A program made the translations under genes and the position numbers. Positions 55,733 to 64,000 of a DNA stretch of 64,000 nt are shown here, one piece after another. The notes beneath the pieces were generated by a model. It did not search any database. It saw nothing but the letters and a program-made list of their open reading frames with translations, and was not told where the DNA came from. The stretch is from an uncultured Clostridium sp. (GTDB lineage Bacteria; Bacillota; Clostridia; TANB77; CAG-508): contig CANTAQ010000002.1 in the NCBI GenBank assembly GCA_947651825.1, positions 35,816-99,815 on the forward strand, in the 5' to 3' direction. The stretch's first letter is position 1; each line of letters opens with the position of its first letter.

Positions 55733-56446
55733 ATGGATAAAGAGCAAATTTTAGGTTTTGACATTACTACATATAACTCACAAGAGTTATTAGATAACAT
55801 ATTTAAAGACTATTCAAAGAATGAACAGATATTTATAGTAAATATAAATCCAGAGATTGCAGTAACTAATTATAAAAATCAAGAATTTAAAAAGAAGTTA
55901 AATGAACAAAAGTATCAAATTCCAGATGGAAGTGGAATAGTTTGGGCATCAAAAAAGAATAAGGGAAAAATAAAGGAAAGAATTACAGGAATAGATTTAA
56001 TGATGAAGATTTGTGAAAAATCTCAAGATTTTTCAAGTAAAATCTATCTATATGGTGGAGCAGAAGGTATAGCTAATAAAGCTAAAGTAGAACTGGAAAG
56101 AGAGTTTCCAAACATAAAAATAGTTGGAGAAAGCAATGGATATCAAGATGAAAAAAAGGTATTAGAAAAATTGAAAAATGAAACAATAGACATATTATTT
56201 GTAGGACTTGGCTCTCCAAAACAAGAAAAATTCATATTAGAGCATAAAGAAGAACTAAAAAATATAAAAATTTTAATACCTGTTGGAGGTTCGTTTGATG
56301 TAATAAGTAAAACAAAAAAGAGAGCTCCAGCATGGATGCAAAAATGTAATTTAGAATGGTTATATAGATTGTTTCAAGAACCAAAAAGAATATTTAGACA
56401 ATTTAAATTACTTAAATTTGTGTATTTAGTTATGATAAAAAAATAA
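55733..56446 (+). CDS. tagA: TagA/WecG-type N-acetylmannosaminyltransferase
   Basis: GT26 enzyme that usually adds ManNAc to undecaprenyl-PP-GlcNAc, forming the linkage unit of wall teichoic acids. 237 residues: IVNINPEIAV, then KYQIPDGSGIVWASKK with the catalytic Asp, RITGIDLM, IYLYGGAEGIANKA and LGSPKQEKFI, and the C-terminal RAPAWMQKCNLEWLYRLFQEPKR that closes on the membrane. WecB at 58136 would make its donor. This argues that the locus makes a teichoic-type wall polymer. Confidence 0.9.
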   Translation: MDKEQILGFDITTYNSQELLDNIFKDYSKNEQIFIVNINPEIAVTNYKNQEFKKKLNEQKYQIPDGSGIVWASKKNKGKIKERITGIDLMMKICEKSQDFSSKIYLYGGAEGIANKAKVELEREFPNIKIVGESNGYQDEKKVLEKLKNETIDILFVGLGSPKQEKFILEHKEELKNIKILIPVGGSFDVISKTKKRAPAWMQKCNLEWLYRLFQEPKRIFRQFKLLKFVYLVMIKK

Positions 56447-56480
56447 AAAATACTTCAATAAAATGAAGTATTTTTATTTT
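56446..56480. terminator. Bidirectional terminator after tagA
   Basis: AAAAATACTTCA-ATAAAA-TGAAGTATTTTT. It lies directly after the shifted stop of the convergent wzy-like gene (56481-56483). Confidence 0.85.
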
Positions 56481-57949
56481 TTAAATTTTTTCAAATTTAT
56501 CTCCGAATTAAGTAAAAACATATTGTAAAATAAATTGTAAAACTTAAAGAGTTAAGTAAATTACCAGACATATATGATGTACCAAAAAGAAATACAATTG
56601 TTATACAGGCTAAAGAATTCACAATAGTCAAATTCTTAAATTTCTCTTTTAAAGTTTTGTATGCAAACACTATAAGAATTGCAAAATATGGGGCAAAAAC
56701 TAATAATAAACCAACAATACCCAAAGCATAATATTGAACCACGAAATCCCTTTCAATATTAAACACATTTTGTAATCTAGTATTTGTAATTCCAAATAAT
56801 TTGTCCATAGGATTGTTATTAACTTCAACAATTCTCTTTATCATAGAGTATTCAGTATATCTGTAGTCCATAGTAAAAGATATATCTTGCTGTAAGAAAT
56901 TATACCAAAATTCAGGATCATATTTATATGGGTAATTTTCAAGTAAAAATTGCTTTGGTACTTTTTTTGAATTATATGTACTTTCAATATATTGAATCAT
57001 ATCTTCTACACTAATTTTAACTTCAGAGTCAGGAACTTTTGGTAGAGAAGGCTGATGTTCTTTATCAAATTCTGCAATTACATTGGAGCTTTCATTTATT
57101 CTATTAAACATAGGATTTTTTGGTAATAGTGCACCATATAATATTAGTACAATTAATATTGGAATACAAGTTTTGAAATTGAGCTTTTTCTTTTGAATTA
57201 TATGAATAAAAGCAAATACAAATAAGCTATAAATAAAGGCAATTGCCACTCCAATAACAGCCACTTTAGTACATAACAAAATTAGTGCGAATACATTACA
57301 AATTAAAGAAAAATAATTCATAAAGTTAAATTTTTTTAAAACATTATAAATCATAAATGGTAGAAACATAATTAAAATTGCACTAGTTTGATTACCATAT
57401 TGGAAAAATCCTTTTGATGCTAAATCGGTATAGACATTTGTAGAATTAGGATTAAACCAATCAAAAAAGTTTGCTTTGATAGTAACATTACTATAAGTAC
57501 CAAGAGAAAATTCAAAAAGATTACTTATAATTATTACTAAACAAATTGTTAATACTAAACATTTAACAATTTGTATTATTTTATCCTTAGAAAATTCAGA
57601 TTTATATAATGAATAAATTAATAAAAATGGAGATATCATTTTAACAAAATATAAGGCTTCTTTAATTATAGAATAATTAAAATTACCAGGTACTAATGAA
57701 GTAAAGGATGTAGCATTAATGTGATGAAAAATAAAATATATACCGAAGTATAAAAGGATAAAATAATAACCAAAACTTTTTTTTATTTTTACTTGTTATA
57801 AAATAATATGAAAATAATATAAAAACTATAATAACTCTAATTAATGTTGATATAGAGTTGTAAAAAATTTCGATATCGAAAACTGGCTGAATTATTAAAA
57901 ATATTATTAAAATTCTATTCATTAAATTGTGTAAAGCTAATTTTTTCAT
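56481..57949 (-). CDS. Wzy/O-antigen-ligase-like polymerase with two in-frame CGG shift sites
   Basis: Membrane protein of about 12 helices with a large hydrophilic loop (about 240-360), the plan of Wzy polymerases and WaaL ligases; it would polymerise or attach the glycan outside the membrane. The ATG at 57949 has GGAGATG upstream. Frame 1 runs 68 codons to CGG at 57745 and stops at 57716; skipping C gives ILGIYFIFHHINATSFTSLV and joins the main frame, which has no good start of its own. At 56505 a second CGG precedes AGA-TAA; skipping C gives LIGDKFEKI and a stop at 56481. The joined protein has 488 residues. Confidence 0.82.
56502..56505 (-). other. CGG +1 shift site 2 in the wzy-like gene (CGGA after ATT)
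   Basis: Zero frame reads ATT CGG AGA TAA. Skipping C adds GDKFEKI before a stop at the edge of the terminator. The short tail makes this the weakest of the seven sites. Confidence 0.6.
57742..57745 (-). other. CGG +1 shift site 1 in the wzy-like gene (CGGT after CTT)
   Basis: Zero frame reads CTT CGG TAT and stops nine codons later. Skipping C gives CTT GGT ATA and joins the main open frame. Confidence 0.87.
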
Positions 57950-58135
57950 TATAACATCTCCAATATAATAAGTAATTTATAATATTTTATATTCAAAAAA
58001 GGATTTTGTCAATAATTTAAAAAACAGCAAAAAATAGTTAAAAATTGCCCAAAAAGTTGCTTATATAGCATAAAATGTGATATCATAATATAGCATAAAA
58101 GTAAAATGGATATTTAGAAATAAAAGGGAGAAAAC

Positions 58136-59245
58136 ATGAACAAAATAAAAGTAATGACAATTTTTGGGACGAGACCAGAAGCAATAAAGATGGCACCACT
58201 TGTTAAAGAATTGAAATTAAGAAAAGAAATTGAATGTATTGTTTGTGTAACAGCACAACATAGACAAATGTTAGATCAGGTGCTAGAGGCTTTTAATATA
58301 ACTCCAGAATATGACTTAAATATTATGAGTGAAGGACAAACATTAAGTGATATTACAAGTAGAGTGTTAAAAGGATTAGAAGGTATAATAAAAGAAATTA
58401 AACCCAACATAATTTTAGTACATGGAGATACAACAACAACTTTTGCAGGAGCCCTTGCAGCATTTTATAATCAAGTTGATATTGGACATGTAGAAGCGGG
58501 ATTAAGAACATGGAATAAATATTCTCCATATCCAGAGGAAATGAACAGACAGATGGTTGGGGTCATGGCAGATATGCATTTTGCACCGACTGAAAATAGC
58601 AAAAAAAGTTTATTAAATGAAGCTAAAAATCCAGAAAATATATATGTTACGGGAAATACTGCAATAGATGCATTAGCAACAACTGTTAAAAAAGATTATA
58701 AACATCCGATTTTTGATTGGATAGGAAACGATAGACTAATATTATTAACAGCACATAGAAGAGAAAATTTAGGAGAACCTATGAGACATATGTTTAAAGC
58801 AATAAAAAAGGTTGTAGATGAGCATAAAGATGTAAAAGTGGTATATCCAGTTCATTTAAATCCTAAAGTTAAAGAAGTAGCAGATGAAATATTAGGAAGC
58901 GATGAAAGAATAAAATTAATAAATCCATTAGAAGTAATTGATTTTCATAACTTTATAAATAAAGCACATATAATTTTAACTGATAGTGGGGGGATTCAAG
59001 AAGAAGCTCCATCATTGGGAAAACCAGTTTTGGTTTTGAGAAATACTACAGAAAGACCAGAAGGAATTGATGCAGGGACATTAAAATTAGCAGGAACAGA
59101 TGAAGAAACTATATATAAACTAACGACAGAATTATTAGATAATAAAGAAACATATGAAAGGATGAGTAAAGCGTCAAATCCATATGGAGATGGTAAAGCA
59201 AGTCAAAGAATAGCAGATGAAATTATAAAAAAATATTTAAAATAA
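58136..59245 (+). CDS. wecB: UDP-GlcNAc 2-epimerase, non-hydrolysing (WecB/MnaA)
   Basis: Interconverts UDP-GlcNAc and UDP-ManNAc. 369 residues: MTIFGTRPEAIKMAPL, HGDTTTTFAGALAAF, HVEAGLRTWNKYSPYPEE, LTAHRRENLG, TDSGGIQEEAPSLGKP and RNTTERPEG. These are WecB strings, distinct from the FnlC-type enzyme at 46562. It supplies ManNAc for TagA. GGGAG lies 7 nt upstream. It lies across from the wzy-like gene and heads the LTA-synthase group. Confidence 0.94.
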   Translation: MNKIKVMTIFGTRPEAIKMAPLVKELKLRKEIECIVCVTAQHRQMLDQVLEAFNITPEYDLNIMSEGQTLSDITSRVLKGLEGIIKEIKPNIILVHGDTTTTFAGALAAFYNQVDIGHVEAGLRTWNKYSPYPEEMNRQMVGVMADMHFAPTENSKKSLLNEAKNPENIYVTGNTAIDALATTVKKDYKHPIFDWIGNDRLILLTAHRRENLGEPMRHMFKAIKKVVDEHKDVKVVYPVHLNPKVKEVADEILGSDERIKLINPLEVIDFHNFINKAHIILTDSGGIQEEAPSLGKPVLVLRNTTERPEGIDAGTLKLAGTDEETIYKLTTELLDNKETYERMSKASNPYGDGKASQRIADEIIKKYLK

Positions 59246-59275
59246 AATCGAAATAATTACAGAAAGGGCAGAAAA

Positions 59276-59599
59276 ATGGTTATTAATCAATTAATGGCAC
59301 TATTACTACCAGGAGTAGTAACACTAAAGATGTATGAAAAGTTAGAAGGTGAAGAAAACAGAGTTCAAAAGCTCATAAAAAAATATTTGAAAGCAATTCT
59401 TGTTATAAATATATTTATGTATTTGATAGTAATCTACATCATGAAAATTCCACAATTTATATTTACAAATCAATTTACAGTAAAATATATATTATTAGCT
59501 ATAGTAGTTGGGACAACATATCCATTAATAGAAAAACTAATAAGGTCAAATATAGGTATTGAAGTAGGAGTGGAAAAACAACATGAAAAAAAAGATTAG
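59276..59599 (+). CDS. Small membrane protein of unknown function
   Basis: A 107-residue protein that I do not recognise: a hydrophobic start (LMALLLPGVVTLKMYEKL), a basic amphipathic stretch, then two membrane helices (AILVINIFMYLIVIYIM and YILLAIVVGTTYPLI) and a charged tail. Its 3' end overlaps the start of the LTA-synthase-like gene by 17 nt, which points to coupled translation and perhaps a subunit role. Confidence 0.65.
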   Translation: MVINQLMALLLPGVVTLKMYEKLEGEENRVQKLIKKYLKAILVINIFMYLIVIYIMKIPQFIFTNQFTVKYILLAIVVGTTYPLIEKLIRSNIGIEVGVEKQHEKKD

Positions 59600-61166
59600 A
59601 ACAATAATATTATTAATTATATTACTTTTGTCATCAGTAATGATAGTTGGATCTATCTATTATTCAAGAACGTATGCAGACCAAGACTTTGACCAAATAC
59701 TATATTATATTTTAAATGGCATAGAAGGGACATCTTCGAATGTAGTAAAAGAAGTGATAAATCATAATATTATTGCTGTTGTAATTTTATTTTTAATAAT
59801 GTGTATATTTGCCATGAAAAACATAAAAAATAGCATTTATATAAGAATTGGCTTTAATGGCAAGAAAAAGACAATACAAATGTTTCCAATAAAAATAACT
59901 GCAAATCATAGAATAGTATATGCTACAATAATTTTTATGATTGCATTAATAACAACAGTACATGGATTTAAAATAGATACATTTGTAAAATATAATTTAC
60001 AGACAACAGACTTGTATGAAAAATATTATGTGGATGGAAGAAATATAAATATTACTTTCCCAGAAGAAAAACGAAATCTAATCATAATATCAGTAGAAAG
60101 TATGGAGACATCTGTATGCTCTAAGGAAAATGGAGGAGCATGGGATTACTCAATTGTTCCAGAACTAGAACAGTTAGCAATAGAAAACATAAACTTTTCA
60201 AATACATCTAAATTAGGTGGAGGGAAAACTGTATTTGGGACTGCATTTACATCAGGAGGTCTTGTTGCACAAACTGCAGGCATACCTTTAATAACACCAG
60301 CAAGTGATTACAATGTATACTTGGGTTCAGGAAAATATCTTGATAATGCATATACTCTAGGAGATATATTAGAAGAGCAGGGATACAATTTAGAGATTAT
60401 GATGGGGTCAGATGGAGAGTTCGGTGGTAGAACACAATATTTTTCAACAAATGGAAATTACAAAATATATGATTTGAATTATGCTATAGAACAGGGAAAA
60501 ATGACAGAAAAAGATAAAGTTTGGTGGGGATTTGAAGATGATAAATTGTTTGAATGGGCTAAGGAAGAAGCTTTGAGCCTTGCAAGCAAGAATGAACCAT
60601 TTAATTTAATTATTCACACAGCAGATACTCATTTTGTAGATGGATATTTAAGTGAATTTGCAGAATCAAAATATGAGACGCAATATGAAAATGTATATGC
60701 TTATACTTCAAAACTAGTTAACGAATTTGTCGAATGGACAGCAAAACAAAGCTTTTATAAAAATACAACAATAGTAATTATTGGAGACCATTTGGGAATG
60801 CAAAGTGAATTTTACGCAAGCCATATAGATAAAGATTATGAAAGAACAGTGTATAATGTTATAATTAACTCAGCAATAGAAGGTACAAATACTATAAATA
60901 GAGATTTTACAACCATAGATATGTATCCAACAATACTTGCGAGTATCGGCGTTGAAATTGAAGATGAAAGGATTGGACTTGGGACAAACTTATTTTCTGC
61001 TAAACAAACATTGTTAGAAGAATTTGGTTATGATTATTTAGACAAAGAACTTAGAAAGAAATCAACATTTTATAATAAAGCATTATTAGGTGAAGACTAT
61101 TATTTAATAAAAGAAGCAGACAAAAAAAGAATGGATAATGAAATCAAAAATGAATTAGTGAAATAA
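59583..61166 (+). CDS. Lipoteichoic-acid-synthase-like phosphoglycerol transferase
   Basis: Membrane enzyme of the LTA synthase/MdoB sulfatase-fold group that moves glycerol phosphate (or a related group) from phosphatidylglycerol to a glycan, releasing diacylglycerol. 527 residues: about three N-terminal membrane helices, then the catalytic domain with the metal site in IISVESMETS, the likely nucleophile Thr in GGGKTVFGTAFTSGG, HTADTHFVDGY and IGDHLGMQSEFY. It has fewer helices than classical LtaS (five). A lipid kinase nearby fits DAG recycling. Confidence 0.85.
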   Translation: MKKKIRTIILLIILLLSSVMIVGSIYYSRTYADQDFDQILYYILNGIEGTSSNVVKEVINHNIIAVVILFLIMCIFAMKNIKNSIYIRIGFNGKKKTIQMFPIKITANHRIVYATIIFMIALITTVHGFKIDTFVKYNLQTTDLYEKYYVDGRNINITFPEEKRNLIIISVESMETSVCSKENGGAWDYSIVPELEQLAIENINFSNTSKLGGGKTVFGTAFTSGGLVAQTAGIPLITPASDYNVYLGSGKYLDNAYTLGDILEEQGYNLEIMMGSDGEFGGRTQYFSTNGNYKIYDLNYAIEQGKMTEKDKVWWGFEDDKLFEWAKEEALSLASKNEPFNLIIHTADTHFVDGYLSEFAESKYETQYENVYAYTSKLVNEFVEWTAKQSFYKNTTIVIIGDHLGMQSEFYASHIDKDYERTVYNVIINSAIEGTNTINRDFTTIDMYPTILASIGVEIEDERIGLGTNLFSAKQTLLEEFGYDYLDKELRKKSTFYNKALLGEDYYLIKEADKKRMDNEIKNELVK

Positions 61167-61213
61167 GAGGAATAATTTTCATTTAGTATAGTAAAAATCG
61201 GAAGGGAAACAAA

Positions 61214-61621
61214 ATGAAGAAAAAGATTAGCATTTTTATATCAATTTTAATTATTGCAATTTCATCAATAATGATAGTAAGTTCTATATATTATTCACAA
61301 AGATTTAAGCAACCAATTGAGCAAGTAAAAGAAATGGGAGATATTGCTATAAGAAATATAGAATATGGATTATTATTGTTTTTTGTAATCTGTATACCAA
61401 TTACAAATACTGGAATTCAGATAAAAATAAAATTGAAAAAAATGGGAAAAATGATACAAATATATCCAATAAAAGCAGTTGTAAAGTATAGAATATTTTA
61501 TAGCATAATAATAATTTTAGTTTCTATAGTAATAATGATAGATAAATTGAAACTAGATGAATACATAACTGATAGACTAGAAACAACAAGTATTAGCGAA
61601 AATCTAGAAAAAGAGGAATAA
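61214..61621 (+). CDS. Membrane-domain-only paralogue of the LTA-synthase-like protein
   Basis: 135 residues that align with the N-terminal membrane part of the preceding enzyme: MKKKISIF against MKKKIRTI, SSIMIVSSIYYSQ against SSVMIVGSIYYSR, IQIYPIKAVVKYRIFYSIII against IQMFPIKITANHRIVYATII, and LETTSISENL against LQTTDLYEKY. It stops exactly where the catalytic domain would begin. No CGG or frameshift explains this. It may be a duplication remnant or a regulatory partner. The next gene starts directly after its stop. Confidence 0.75.
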   Translation: MKKKISIFISILIIAISSIMIVSSIYYSQRFKQPIEQVKEMGDIAIRNIEYGLLLFFVICIPITNTGIQIKIKLKKMGKMIQIYPIKAVVKYRIFYSIIIILVSIVIMIDKLKLDEYITDRLETTSISENLEKEE

Positions 61622-62527
61622 ATGAAAAGAAAACTATTACTTATAATAAATCCAAATTCTGGAAAAGGTAATATAAGCAAAAAGGTAAATAAACTTATTC
61701 AAAATTTTGAAAAAATGGAATATACAATAGATACTGTATATACAGAAAAAGAAAAATCTATATTAGAAAGTGTTCAAAAAGATTTAACTGAAATAGATTT
61801 AATTGTATGCTGTGGAGGAGATGGAACATTAAATGAAACAATTAATATGATAATTAAATCAGATATAAAAACAAAATTGAGTTTTGTTCCATTAGGGACA
61901 ATGAATGATTTTTCAAGAACTATGCATATTTCTAAAAAACAAATATATTCTTCAAAGAAAGATGAAAATTTGAAAATAAAGGCATTAGATACTGGGAAAT
62001 TTAATAGTAAGTATTTCAATTACGTTGCTGCTTTTGGAGCTTTTACAGAAGTAGCATATGATACTCCACAGAAACTAAAAAACATATTTGGAAAAATAGC
62101 ATATTTTATGCGAGCAACAATAGAGTTATTTAAGATAAAACCATATAAGGCAAGAGTGGAATTCAATAAAAAAGAAATAGAAGAAGAATTCATATATGGA
62201 GGTGTTAGTAATTCAAGATTTATAGGAGGAATTAAGTGGTATAATAAAAAAGATGTAAAACTTGATGATGGGAAATTTGAACTACTTTTAATAAAGAATC
62301 CAAAGAATATGATACAATTAGTGAAAACATTAATATTATTACTAGTGAAAAATTATAAAGAGCCATATTTTATATTTGAAAAAGTAAGTAATATAAAATT
62401 TACAATGCTAGAGGATGTAAATTGGACAATAGACGGTGAAGGAATTGGCAAAACAAAGGTTGTAGAAATACAAAATATCAACAAAAGAATAGAATATGTA
62501 GTACCATATAATAAAAATAGGGGGTAA
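61622..62527 (+). CDS. Diacylglycerol/lipid kinase (DgkB/YegS family)
   Basis: Cytoplasmic kinase, 301 residues, probably phosphorylating diacylglycerol to phosphatidic acid. Motifs: INPNSGKGN (about 9-17), GGDGTLNE (65-72), FVPLGTMNDFSRT and the acidic DDGKFELLLI with WTIDGEG near the C-terminus. It follows the LTA-synthase-like gene, whose reaction yields DAG, so a recycling role is likely. Start immediately after the previous stop. Confidence 0.9.
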   Translation: MKRKLLLIINPNSGKGNISKKVNKLIQNFEKMEYTIDTVYTEKEKSILESVQKDLTEIDLIVCCGGDGTLNETINMIIKSDIKTKLSFVPLGTMNDFSRTMHISKKQIYSSKKDENLKIKALDTGKFNSKYFNYVAAFGAFTEVAYDTPQKLKNIFGKIAYFMRATIELFKIKPYKARVEFNKKEIEEEFIYGGVSNSRFIGGIKWYNKKDVKLDDGKFELLLIKNPKNMIQLVKTLILLLVKNYKEPYFIFEKVSNIKFTMLEDVNWTIDGEGIGKTKVVEIQNINKRIEYVVPYNKNRG

Positions 62528-62530
62528 AAA

Positions 62531-63466
62531 ATGAAAAAATTATCAATAGTAATACCAATGTATTATGAAGAGGAAGTAGTAAATGAATGTTATACTAGAC
62601 TAGAAAAAGTAGTCACAAATTTAGAAGGATATGAGTATGAAATAATATTTGTTAATGATGGAAGTAAAGATAAAACATTAGAACTACTTACAGAAATAGC
62701 AAAAGAAAATAAAAACGTAAAGATTGTGTCATTTGCAAGAAATTTTGGACATCAAGCAGCTGTGACAGCAGGATTAAAAGAAGTAACAGGAGATGTCATA
62801 CTTATTATAGATGCAGATCTTCAAGATCCACCAGAATTAATTCCAGATATGTTAAAATTATGGGAAGAAGGAAATGAAGTAATATATGGAGAAAGAAAGT
62901 CGAGAGAAGGAGAATCTAAATTCAAACTATTTACGGCAAGTATGTTCTATAAAACATTAAATGCATTGTCAGATGTAGAAATACCAAAAAACACAGGAGA
63001 TTTTCGTTTAGTAGATAGAAAAGTAGTAGATACAATAAATGCAATGCCAGAACATAATAAATTTTTAAGAGGTCTATTCAGTTGGGTTGGCTATAAACAA
63101 TATGCATTTAAGTATGAAAGGAAAGAACGTTTTGCAGGGGAAACAAAGTATCCTTTAAAGAAAATGCTAAAATTAGCTGCAGATGGTATTATTGGATTTT
63201 CAACAAAACCATTAAAACTATTAGGAGGATTGGGAATTATATCAATCTGTATATCTTTCTTAATATTAATCTATGCACTATTGTCATTCATATTTTCATG
63301 GAATAACTTAGCAGAAGGATGGACATCCCTAATGGTAGCAATAACATTTTTTGCAGGAGTACAATTACTTTCAGTATGGATACTTTCAGAATACATAGGA
63401 AGAATATATGATGAAACAAAGAGAAGACCAGAATATGTAATAGATAAAAAAATTAATATAGAATAA
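62531..63466 (+). CDS. Undecaprenyl-phosphate glycosyltransferase (GtrB/CsbB/DPM1-like GT2)
   Basis: 311 residues. GT2 domain: LSIVIPMYYEEEVVNECY, FVNDGSKDKT, FARNFGHQAAVTAGL and IIDADLQDPPEL (DxD). Two C-terminal membrane helices (LGIISICISFLILIYALL and VAITFFAGVQLLSVWIL) are typical of enzymes that load a sugar on undecaprenyl phosphate. It forms a pair with the GtrA flippase candidate, a known module for decorating surface polymers outside the membrane. Confidence 0.92.
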   Translation: MKKLSIVIPMYYEEEVVNECYTRLEKVVTNLEGYEYEIIFVNDGSKDKTLELLTEIAKENKNVKIVSFARNFGHQAAVTAGLKEVTGDVILIIDADLQDPPELIPDMLKLWEEGNEVIYGERKSREGESKFKLFTASMFYKTLNALSDVEIPKNTGDFRLVDRKVVDTINAMPEHNKFLRGLFSWVGYKQYAFKYERKERFAGETKYPLKKMLKLAADGIIGFSTKPLKLLGGLGIISICISFLILIYALLSFIFSWNNLAEGWTSLMVAITFFAGVQLLSVWILSEYIGRIYDETKRRPEYVIDKKINIE

Positions 63467-63479
63467 CAAAGGTGTAAAA

Positions 63480-63911
63480 ATGGAGAAAATAAAAAAGATA
63501 TATTTTAAATATAAAGAAATAATTAATTATCTAATAGTAGGTGGTTTAACAACAGTAATATCATTAATAGTATATTATGTTTCAGTATATACATTTTTAA
63601 ATCCAGATAATGCGCTTCAATTGCAAATAGCAAATATTATATCATGGATTGCAGGGGTAACATTTGCATACTTTACGAATAGAAAATTTGTATTTGAAAG
63701 TGATAATCCTCATAAAATCGAAGAAGCTACAAAATTTGTAGGTTCAAGGATAAGTACGCTATTATTAGATATGCTTGTAATGTGGTTAGGAGTAACAATA
63801 TTAATGTTTAGTGATAAAATTATGAAGATAATATCGCAAATATTAGTTATTGTAGGAAACTATATAATAAGTAAATTCTTTGTATTTAAAAAGAATAAAA
63901 ATAAACAGTAA
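63480..63911 (+). CDS. GtrA-family membrane protein
   Basis: 143 residues, four membrane helices; LIVGGLTTVISLIVYYVSV, IANIISWIAGVTFAYFTNRKFVF and the C-terminal YIISKFFVFKK are standard GtrA strings. The family is thought to move undecaprenyl-phosphate sugars across the membrane for the partner enzyme. It lies 13 nt after its GT2 partner. The final transferase of a three-part module is not seen before the terminator. Confidence 0.92.
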   Translation: MEKIKKIYFKYKEIINYLIVGGLTTVISLIVYYVSVYTFLNPDNALQLQIANIISWIAGVTFAYFTNRKFVFESDNPHKIEEATKFVGSRISTLLLDMLVMWLGVTILMFSDKIMKIISQILVIVGNYIISKFFVFKKNKNKQ

Positions 63912-63958
63912 GATTTGCAATATAAAAAAACCAATCACTATAATGTGAAGTGGTAAAA

Positions 63959-63993
63959 TGAAAGTAGACACAAAAAGTCTGCTTTCATTTTTT
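63959..63993 (+). terminator. Terminator after gtrA
   Basis: TGAAAGTAGAC-ACAAAA-AGTCTGCTTTCA (one wobble) followed by six Ts. Confidence 0.85.
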
Positions 63994-64000
63994 GTGTTAA

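Noticed and set aside
6587..57745. Explanation of the seven extra bases as simple random sequencing indels
   Set aside because: Not excluded, but random indels would not all be an inserted C exactly at a codon boundary before GGN; no other type of indel is seen in about 60 genes. Kept as the main alternative to test.
57716..57949. Independent 77-residue membrane protein gene
   Set aside because: It has the only good ribosome site for the wzy-like gene and joins the main frame precisely at an in-frame CGG.
1..64000. Prophage, insertion sequence, integrase, CRISPR-cas or known riboswitch
   Set aside because: No transposase, integrase, phage structural or cas gene is present, no array is seen, and no leader matched a riboswitch class I know.

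Overview
The window is AT-rich DNA (almost all Arg codons are AGA) with strong GGAGG ribosome sites. It carries spoIIGA-sigE, sigH, a sleB/ypeB pair and a spore SASP gene, dapL for meso-diaminopimelate, teichoic-type polymer genes and LPxTG-like surface proteins. This points to an endospore-forming Gram-positive bacterium of the Clostridia, probably an uncultured gut lineage. The species cannot be fixed from the sequence.

Layout. 1-4650: partial murE, dapL, corA and an ABC-F ATPase. 4650-5630: two GC-rich minus-strand cassettes, each with promoter, leader, zinc-ribbon gene and terminator. 5640-9840: ylxM, ffh, rpsP, khpA, rimM, trmD, rplS (SRP and ribosome maturation). 9841-12000: an MFS protein and a ZIP transporter. 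12050-16250: ftsA-ftsZ and spoIIGA-sigE. 16358-20260: mgtC, mscS, a GH25/LysM lysozyme and sigH. 20490-25000: tRNA-fMet, tRNA-Arg(CCU), tadA, SRP RNA, dnaX, ybaB, recR. 24971-28171: a glycolipid glycosyltransferase, sleB and ypeB. 28495-40676: two giant DUF11-repeat surface proteins that share a perfect 1.2-kb repeat. 40737-40910: SASP. 41163-63911: a surface-polysaccharide locus (ABC exporter, UDP-6-deoxy-amino-sugar pathway, many glycosyltransferases, TagA, a Wzy-like polymerase, WecB), followed by an LTA-synthase-like enzyme, a DAG kinase and a GT2/GtrA pair.

Main observation. Six native genes (ffh, trmD, an MFS gene, a ZIP gene, sigE and a wzy-like gene, the last with two sites) are interrupted by one extra base. 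In all seven cases the interruption is an in-frame CGG triplet. Skipping the C, or reading CGGN as one codon, restores the reading frame, and GGN then gives glycine; in TrmD (SGNH) and SigE (LGIS) that glycine belongs to a conserved motif. I scanned the other native genes by eye and found no in-frame CGG. The same triplet is common out of frame and there never disturbs a gene. The only in-frame CGG codons that appear to be read as sense lie in the two GC-rich cassettes. This suggests that CGG is unassigned or specially decoded (+1 shift or quadruplet) in this organism. A sequencing artefact is the main alternative and must be excluded with reads and relatives.

How the genes fit together. WecB supplies UDP-ManNAc to TagA. 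FnlA, the RmlD-like reductase and FnlC make a UDP-linked 6-deoxy-L-amino sugar. The glycosyltransferases assemble the chain and the TagGH/Wzm-Wzt-like ABC pair exports it. The LTA-synthase-like enzyme would release diacylglycerol for the lipid kinase to recycle, and the GT2/GtrA pair would supply a lipid-linked sugar for polymer decoration. These roles are inferred from families and order.
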